Source of the DNA: Mesocentrotus franciscanus
Lineage: Eukaryota; Echinodermata; Echinoidea; Camarodonta; Strongylocentrotidae
Direction: 5' to 3'
DNA: 64,000 nucleotides
NCBI GenBank assembly: GCA_037976565.1
Contig: CP137682.1
Coordinates: forward strand, 4,152,827-4,216,826
A program made the position numbers and the translations under genes. Each line of letters starts with the position of its first letter. Position 1 is the stretch's first letter. Below, piece by piece: positions 57,701 to 64,000 of the stretch. A model generated the notes under the pieces. It had not been told where the DNA came from. It was given only the letters and a program-made list of their open reading frames with translations, and did no database searches.

Positions 57701-59783
57701 AATAATTTTATTCAACTAGAAGGTCAAACTTTATTTGAGGAAAATTTGTTTAAAAAAAATATATATCGACTTCATCACATATGCGATGAACAAGGGTTAT
57801 TAAAAAAGATGCATATTTTATTGCCATTGGTTTAAGTAAGGAAGAAATTACAAAAGTTAACAAAATCTATTCAATAATTCCTCACGAATGGAAACAGAAT
57901 GTTCAGCCTGCAAGAAAGTCCATCCACTGTGGCCTTAGTTTAGAATTAATATTTGCAAAGAAGGTTTTAAATTTGAAGAAATAACTGCAGAGATGGTGTA
58001 TAAAAGTCAAATCAAGAAGAATGCAGAAATCAGCTCAGCATTTCATAACTTAATGGAACTTTATAATATTACAACTAAAGAAGTGGAAAAGATTTTTGTT
58101 CAACCAAGGTTGTGCACATTAAACAGTAAACTGAGAGAATTTCAGTTTAAACTTTTGCATAGAATAGTTTATACAAACCATCATTTGCATAGATTTAAAT
58201 TTCGTACAAACGGTTTGTGTTCGTATTGCAATATTTTGGAGGAAACCTATCAACATGTATTTTTTAATGTAATATAATAAAAAGATTCTGGGAAAAATGT
58301 GCTGATAAACTCAATTTACCAAATCTAAAGAAACTGTCGTGGAAAGAAATTCATATTGGAATAAATGGGAGTAATATGAAATCGGAGCAATTACTAAACC
58401 ACATTCTGATTTTGATTAAATTGAAGATTTTTAATAGTAGAGAGAAGGGGAAGCCTCCAAATGTAGATTAAGTAAAAGATAAAATTCTCGAAAATAGGAA
58501 AGAGGAAAAAAAACTTGCAATGGAAAGGGATACTCTTTCAATTCACTTTAAAGAAATGGGAGACCTTGGAAAGTTTTGTGTAATATAAATTAACTTTAAA
58601 AAAAGCAACTTCCCAACCCTCTATCCCAGCAGTATTTCTTTGCTTTATGTTTATATTTGTTTGTTTGTTTGTTTGTTCTGGACTAGGTTTTTTTTTTTTG
58701 GGGGTTGTTTTGGTTGTTTTTATCTTTATCTCTCTCTTTCGGGGAGTTTGTCTCTTTTCAGAGGTAGTACTTTAAAAAAATATTTTGACAGACTGTAATA
58801 TTTCATGTACAAGCATTTATTTATTTTTGTTTAATTCAACAGATATTTTTTTTTTTCTTCAAAGAAGCACAAAATGAACATGAAATGACTAAGTATTTTA
58901 TCATTACTATTATTACTATTATTGTTTTAAACGAATAAGGAAATGTATGAAAGAGTTGTTTTGTTTAGCAATTGATGTTAAGAATAATACTTTTGAATTG
59001 TATTTTGATTATTCTGAGCTGTATTTTGATTGTTCTGAGTATGATGTAAATTTCATGATTTCGATTATATTTATCGCCTCTGGTATTGAGAAAATAAAAC
59101 ACCTTATAAATATTTTAAAAACAAGGACACAATTACGTGCTGATCTAATCACATTTTCTTCGTACCGGTATATTGATACTAATTAAGTTAATCGCTTCTA
59201 GAATTGGTAGTAACATGTGACTGCGACACGTGCAGCTCTTGACAGTCCGTTTGAAACGGCAAATAAAATTAATGTTTTAAGTATCATGTGCAATACAGTA
59301 CTTTGGCAAATGACACTGGGTCTGCAGGGGGAAGTTAAAGAAATGCGGAATGCATCGACTTCGAAAAAAGCCTTTTAGCTTTCTTGAGTGTCTGAGATGA
59401 ACTGAACAAAAATGAGTACTGTACCATCAGCTGACGATAATATTTTGTGCAACCACTCAATTCACGAGTCATCTTGGATCCCTGTTCGAACAGGTCGATC
59501 TGCTCGGGTCGAGATTGTGTAGAGATCGTGTGTACGTCTAGTTGGTCTAGTAGGGATCGCGTTGGGATTGTATGTAGATCGGAATGATCGAGAAGAGATC
59601 GAAGTTGTGGTCGACTATACGTCGTGCAGGAGTCGTGAATGGTCGAATGTGGGTCGTCAATGGTCGAATAGCGATCGGGAAGAGCTTGTGTTTAGGCATG
59701 TGGTCGGGATTGGTCGGGGGAAAATGGGTGATCGGGCTTGATTTGCTTGGTCGGGTTGGTTTGATCGGCAGTGGAACCCACCA
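54765..59783. mobile_element. TAA-flanked Harbinger-type unit containing a LINE
   Basis: The left end TGGTGGGTTCCCACCGCCG (54765) and the right end, the inverse of TGGTGGGTTCCACTGCCG (finishing 59783), continue for about 40 bp of matching inverted sequence (GATCAAACCAACCCGACC). TAA stands at 54762-54764 and 59784-59786, the 3-bp target duplication expected for PIF/Harbinger. Between motif-rich flanks (54780-55265 and 59470-59780) lies the LINE at 55270-59250. There is no transposase of its own; it probably depended on one like 50362-51723. Confidence 0.75.
55270..59250 (+). pseudogene. L1/Tx1-like LINE (EN C-half, RT, zinc knuckle), + copy
   Basis: Begins inside the endonuclease (GDFNVIRDTNLDYFG at about 55308; then QSRLDYWIIS and DHSAV at about 55490-55590). 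RT motifs follow: LNKSPGNDGLSAEFY, LIKNYRPISLLNVDYKIL, VAIDFEKAFDSVSH, GVRQGDPLSPYLF and VLYADDITLF. The C-terminal C-x2-C knuckle reads GLCSYCNILEETYQHVFF. These fit the L1/Tx1 group. The frame is broken at about 55563, 56400, 56645 and 57240, among others. The 3' UTR has a (TTTG)n run at 58655. Shares at least the 56400 frameshift with the inverted copy. Confidence 0.85.
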
Positions 59784-59828
59784 TAATGGTGGGTTCCCAC
59801 TGCCGATCAAACCAACCCGAGCCCATAA
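59784..59828 (+). repeat. Palindrome centre with an extra transposon end
   Basis: TAA, then a 39-bp stub TGGTGGGTTCCCACTGCCG... up to 59825, then TAA again and the same end sequence starting in full at 59829. The centre therefore has one inverted and two direct copies of the Harbinger-type terminus. Confidence 0.85.
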
Positions 59829-60349
59829 TGGTGGGTTCCCACTGCCGATCAAACCAACCCGACCAAGCCCAATCAAGCCCGATCACCCATTTTCCCCGAC
59901 CAATCCCGACCACATGCCTAAACACAAGCTCTTCCCGACCGCTATTCGACCATTGACGACCCACATTCGACCATTCACGACTCCTGCACGACGTATAGTC
60001 GACCACAACTTCGATCTCTTCTCGATCATTCCGATCTACATACAATCCCAACGCGATCCCTACTAGACCAACTAGACGTACACACGATCTCTACACAATC
60101 TCGGCCCGAGCAGATCGACCTGTTCGAACAGGGATCCAAGATGACTCGTGAATTGAGTGGTTGCACAAAATATTATCGTCAGCTGATGGTACAGTACTCA
60201 TTTTTATCAGCGTTCAGTTCATCTCAGACACTCAAGAAGGCTAAAAGGCTTATTTCGAAGTCAATGCATTCCACATTTCTTTAAACTTCCCTGCAGACCC
60301 AGTGCCATTTGCCAAAGTACTGTATTGCACATGATACTTAAAACATTAA

Positions 60350-63300
60350 TTTTATTTGCCTTTTCAAACAGACTGTCAAGAGCTGCACGTGTCGCAGTCA
60401 CATGTTACTACCAATTCTAGAAGCGATTAACTTAATTAGTATCAATATACCGGTACGAAGAAAATGTGATTAGATCAGCACGTAATTGTGTCCTTGTTTT
60501 TAAAAATATTTATAAGGTGTTTTATTTTCTCAATACCAGAGGCAATACATATAACCGAAATCATGAAATTTACATCATACTCAGAACAATCAAAATACAA
60601 CTCAGAATAATCAAAATACAATTCAAAAGTATTATTCTGAACATCAATTGCTAAACAAAACAACTCTTTCATACATTTCCTTATTCGTTTAAAACAATAA
60701 TAGTAATAATAATAATGATAAAATACTTAGTCACATCTCCGTGGTCATTTCATGTTCATTTTGTGCTTCTTTGAAGAAAAAAACGAATATCTGTTGAATT
60801 AAAATAAAATAAATAAATGCTTGTACATGAAATATTACAGTCTGTCAAAATATTGTTTAAAAAGTACAACCAAAAAACAATCAAAAACAACCCCCCCCCC
60901 CAAAAAAAAAACAAACAAACAAACAAACAAACAAAACAAAAACAAACAAATATAAACATAAAGCAAAGAAATACTGCTGGGATAGCAGGGTTGGGAAGTT
61001 GCTTTTTTTAAGTTAATTAATATTACACAAAACTTTCCAAGGTCTCCCATTTTTTAAAGTGAATTGAAAGAGTATCCCTTTCCATTGCAAGTTTTTTCCT
61101 CTTTCCTATTTTCGAGAATTTTATCTTTTACTTCATCTACATTTGGAGGCTTCCCCTTCTCTCTGCTATTAAAAATCATCAATTTAATCAAAATCAGAAT
61201 GTGGTTTAGTAATTGCTCCGATTTCATATTACTCCCATTTATTCCAATATGAATTTCTTTCCACGACAGTTTTATTTAGAATTGGTAAATTGAGTTTATC
61301 AGCACATTTTTCCCAGAATCTTTTATTATATTACATTTAAAAAATACATGTTGATAGGTTTCCTCCAAAATATTGCAATACGAACACAAACCGTTTGTAC
61401 GAAATTTAAATCTATGCAAATGATGGTTTGTATAAACTATTCTATGCAAAAGTTTAAACTGAAATTCTCTCAGTTTACTGTTTAATGTGCACAACTTTGG
61501 TTGAACAAAAAAACACTTCTTTAGTTGTAATATTATAAAGTTCCATTAAGTTATGAAATGCTGAGCTGATTTCTGCATTCTTCTTGATTTGACTTTTATA
61601 CACCATCTCTGCAGTTATTTCTTCAAATTTAAAAACCTTCTTTGCAAATATTAATTCTAAACTAAGGCCACAGTGGATGGACTTTCTTGCAGGCTGAACA
61701 TTCTGTTTCCATTCGTGAGGAATTATTGAATAGATTTTGTTAACTTTTGTAATTTCTTCCTTACTTAAACCAATGGCAATAAAATATGCATCTTTTTTAA
61801 TAACCCTTGTTCATCGCATATGTGATGAAGTCGATATATATTTAAAAAAACAAATTTTCCTCAAATAAAGTTTGACCTTCTAGTTGAATAAAATTATTAT
61901 TATACAATATTTCATTCCCTCTGTATCTCTCTTCTGTTTTAACATATTCTTTCATATCTATCCATGCTTTCAGAAGATTCTGATAAAAGAAGGTAACATG
62001 AGTTTCACTGTATCTCTCCAATAGTTGCAATAAAATATTAAATTCCCGCCCATTGGTCTCATTAAATATTTAAAGTAATGTTTCCATTTGATAGCTTGAG
62101 TTCCTGTTACAAGCCTTTTTTTTCCACATTATTCTCTGTGCCTTTACAAACAGTCGGAAATTCATCATTTTGAGCCCACCCTGCGGATAGTCAAAAACAT
62201 GATGCTTTTTTAATTTTGCCTTTACTTCTTCACAAAAAATTCAAAACATATTTCTTCAATTTCGCTATACACCCATTCTGGAACCGGCATCAATGATGAT
62301 AAATATATCAATTTAGAATAGCCATATACTTTCATTAATTGAATTTCCCCATTAATGTTAAATCACGCTGCTTCCAGCACGTAAAACGTTTTTAATCTTG
62401 CTCAATATTTCTTTATAATTCATTTGTTCTTTGATATCTTCGTGTATTGAAAAATAAATTCCTAGTATTTTAACAATGTCTACTTGCTTCCCAAACGGAA
62501 ATGTATGAGTGGATAATTGTGGACCTAAGGGCAAAATGAATGTCTTGTCCTTGTTTAACTTTAAGCCTGATATTTTATAAAAACATTCAAAAATATGTTT
62601 AATTTCCTTAAATGAATTCGAATCTTTAATGAAAAGCGTTATATCGTCTGCGTACATAGAGAGAGAGGGGATCTCCCTGCCTTACTCCTCTTTCAACCTT
62701 GAAATAACCTGTTGATGTATATCCATTTATAACACAACTTTCTGCTTTAGTAAAAAATTATTAACCCATTTACAAAACCCTGGTCCAAAATTAAATGATT
62801 GTAAAACCTTATATAAAAATAAATGTGAAACAGAATCAAATGCTTTTTCAAAATCAATGGCCACCAAAAAGCGTGTTCTCTGTAAAAGAAGTATGAAAGA
62901 TCATGTCGTCTATTATTCGTATTGCTTCTCCAATGTTCCTATCCTTAACATATCCCAACTGATCAAAACTAACAATTTCAGGTAAAACTTCTTGTATTCT
63001 CTTTGAAAGTATCTTAGATAGGATTTTATAATCTACGTTTAGCAACGAAATCGGTCTGTAATTCTTAATAAGCTCCGGATCTTTGCCATCTTTATGTATC
63101 AAGATAATAACTGCTTGCCTTTGAGAGCCTGATAATTCCCTTGTTGAAGAGCTTCATTAAAAGATGCAAGAACTAGATCTCCAATTACTGGCCAAAATTT
63201 CTGATAAAATTCTGCACTTAAACCATCATTTCCTGGAGATTTGTTAAGTTCCATATCTTTTAGTATTTCTATGCATTCCCTTTCTACGATCGTTTCCTCA

Positions 63301-64000
63301 CATGAATCTCGTGATATATTATTCCATTTTGGCAGGTTATTAGGAAAGAAGTCCAAAGTGTCATCTTGTATAGAATTTGTTTTGCTATATAGCTGCCCAT
63401 AAAATGATTTTATTCCTTCAATAATATCTTTTTCGTTAGAAGTGGTATTTCCATTTCCATTTAATTTCTTTATTATACTTTCTTTTCTATTTGATTCCAT
63501 TAACTGTTTGAAGAATGCTGTATTCTTTTCTCCACATTCATACCATGAGGATCTTGACCGTACTTTTAAACCTTCATTGATGTAATCGTGGAGTAAACTT
63601 AGTTGTTGTTTCTTAGTTTTCAAATTTTCAGAAATATCTTTGTGATGTCCATTGCCAATCGACGATAAATCCTCTTCTAAGTCTTTAATCTCTTTTACCA
63701 ATTTTCCGATTTTTTTTTCTTCTTTCCTTTCCTCCGCCCTTTTTCTTGATAGTTTAATTGTAAACTTCCCGTATTTCCATTTTCATGAAATCCCATAGTA
63801 CTCTCTTATCTTTAATTTCAACAGACAGTTTCTCTTTTAAAGTCTGTATTTCTTCTGTAATCTTCTTAACGTATTCCTTGTCACTTAATAGACTATTATT
63901 AAACTTCCAATAAGATCTTTTATTTTTATTTTTTGTCGATGACCTATTATGGATTACCAAATTAACTGCTGAATGGTCAGGGGCTATAGAGGGAACAATG
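60350..64000 (-). pseudogene. L1/Tx1-like LINE, inverted copy, cut by window end
   Basis: The minus strand repeats the LINE of 55270-59250. RT pieces are at 63701-63099 (LNKSPGNDGLSAEFY), 63102-62854 (NYRPISLLNVDYKIL) and 62657-62358 (MYADDITLFIKDS); the C-terminal knuckle is at about 61400. It carries an extra stretch absent from the + copy (RKESIIKKLNGNGNTTSNEK, about 63455) where the + copy is shortened. The frame is broken at several points, so it is not functional. A C10/A-rich tract at about 60890-60930 corresponds to the T-rich tract at 58690. Confidence 0.85.

Larger units (their letters stand above)
55551..64000. repeat. Giant inverted repeat (palindrome), arms about 4.2 kb
   Basis: 55551-59783 is repeated in reverse complement at 59829-64000 and runs off the window. 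Anchors: 55551 pairs with 64000 (CATTGTTCC..CTATAGCCCC), the knuckle region near 58210 with 61395, and MKELFCLAIDV at 58947 with 60672. The arms show scattered substitutions and small indels, so they are not identical. Confidence 0.9.

Overview
The window is metazoan nuclear DNA, AT-rich, with spliceosomal introns of several kilobases and very heavy transposon load. CR1/L2-like, RTE-like and L1/Tx1-like LINEs, a tRNA-derived SINE, PIF/Harbinger, hAT-like and piggyBac-like DNA elements and many MITEs are all present. With the Mind-bomb-like ankyrin repeats and a death-fold exon, this suggests a marine invertebrate, probably a deuterostome such as an echinoderm. The taxon is inference; no marker gene settles it.

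Two host genes can be traced on the + strand by matching splice phases. Gene 1 (exons between 219 and 14284; its 5' part lies before the window) encodes Mind-bomb-like ankyrin repeats, a Ser-rich linker and a complete protein kinase domain ending at a stop at 14282-14284. Gene 2 (exons at 17745-18049, 36886-36978, 44953-45239 and 47731-47802; first exon not found) encodes a death-fold-like domain, a Pro-rich linker and a C-terminal region I do not recognise. A small minus-strand ORF with a signal peptide (48761-49156) is a third, weaker candidate gene. The pairing of ankyrin-kinase and death-fold genes would fit innate signalling, but that is inference.

The introns are mostly mobile DNA. 4.6-8.5 kb: a decayed LINE split by a TTAA-flanked piggyBac-like element holding two convergent arrays of a 16-bp repeat. 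8.5-9.7 kb: a degenerate tandem repeat split by a MITE. 12.1-12.9 kb: a fold-back element full of TACGAAC motifs. 16.2-20.7 kb: nested MITEs and a SINE. 20.7-25.0 kb: a CR1/L2-like LINE with two younger LINE tails nested in it. 25.6-27.1 kb: an RTE-like LINE. 27.2-33.3 kb and 45.4-47.6 kb: hAT-like elements carrying tandem units of about 100 bp, two with clear 8-bp target duplications, one nested in another. 33.6-43.8 kb: further MITEs, minisatellites and a LINE fragment.

From 49.83 kb to the end the sequence is a PIF/Harbinger complex. An apparently intact transposase (50362-51723, +) converges on its Myb/MADF-like partner (54687-53066, -). Next comes a 5-kb unit with Harbinger-type ends and TAA duplications (54765-59783) that contains an L1/Tx1-like LINE. 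The same unit follows in inverted orientation (59829 to beyond 64000), giving a palindrome with arms of about 4.2 kb. The arms differ by substitutions and indels but share at least one frameshift.
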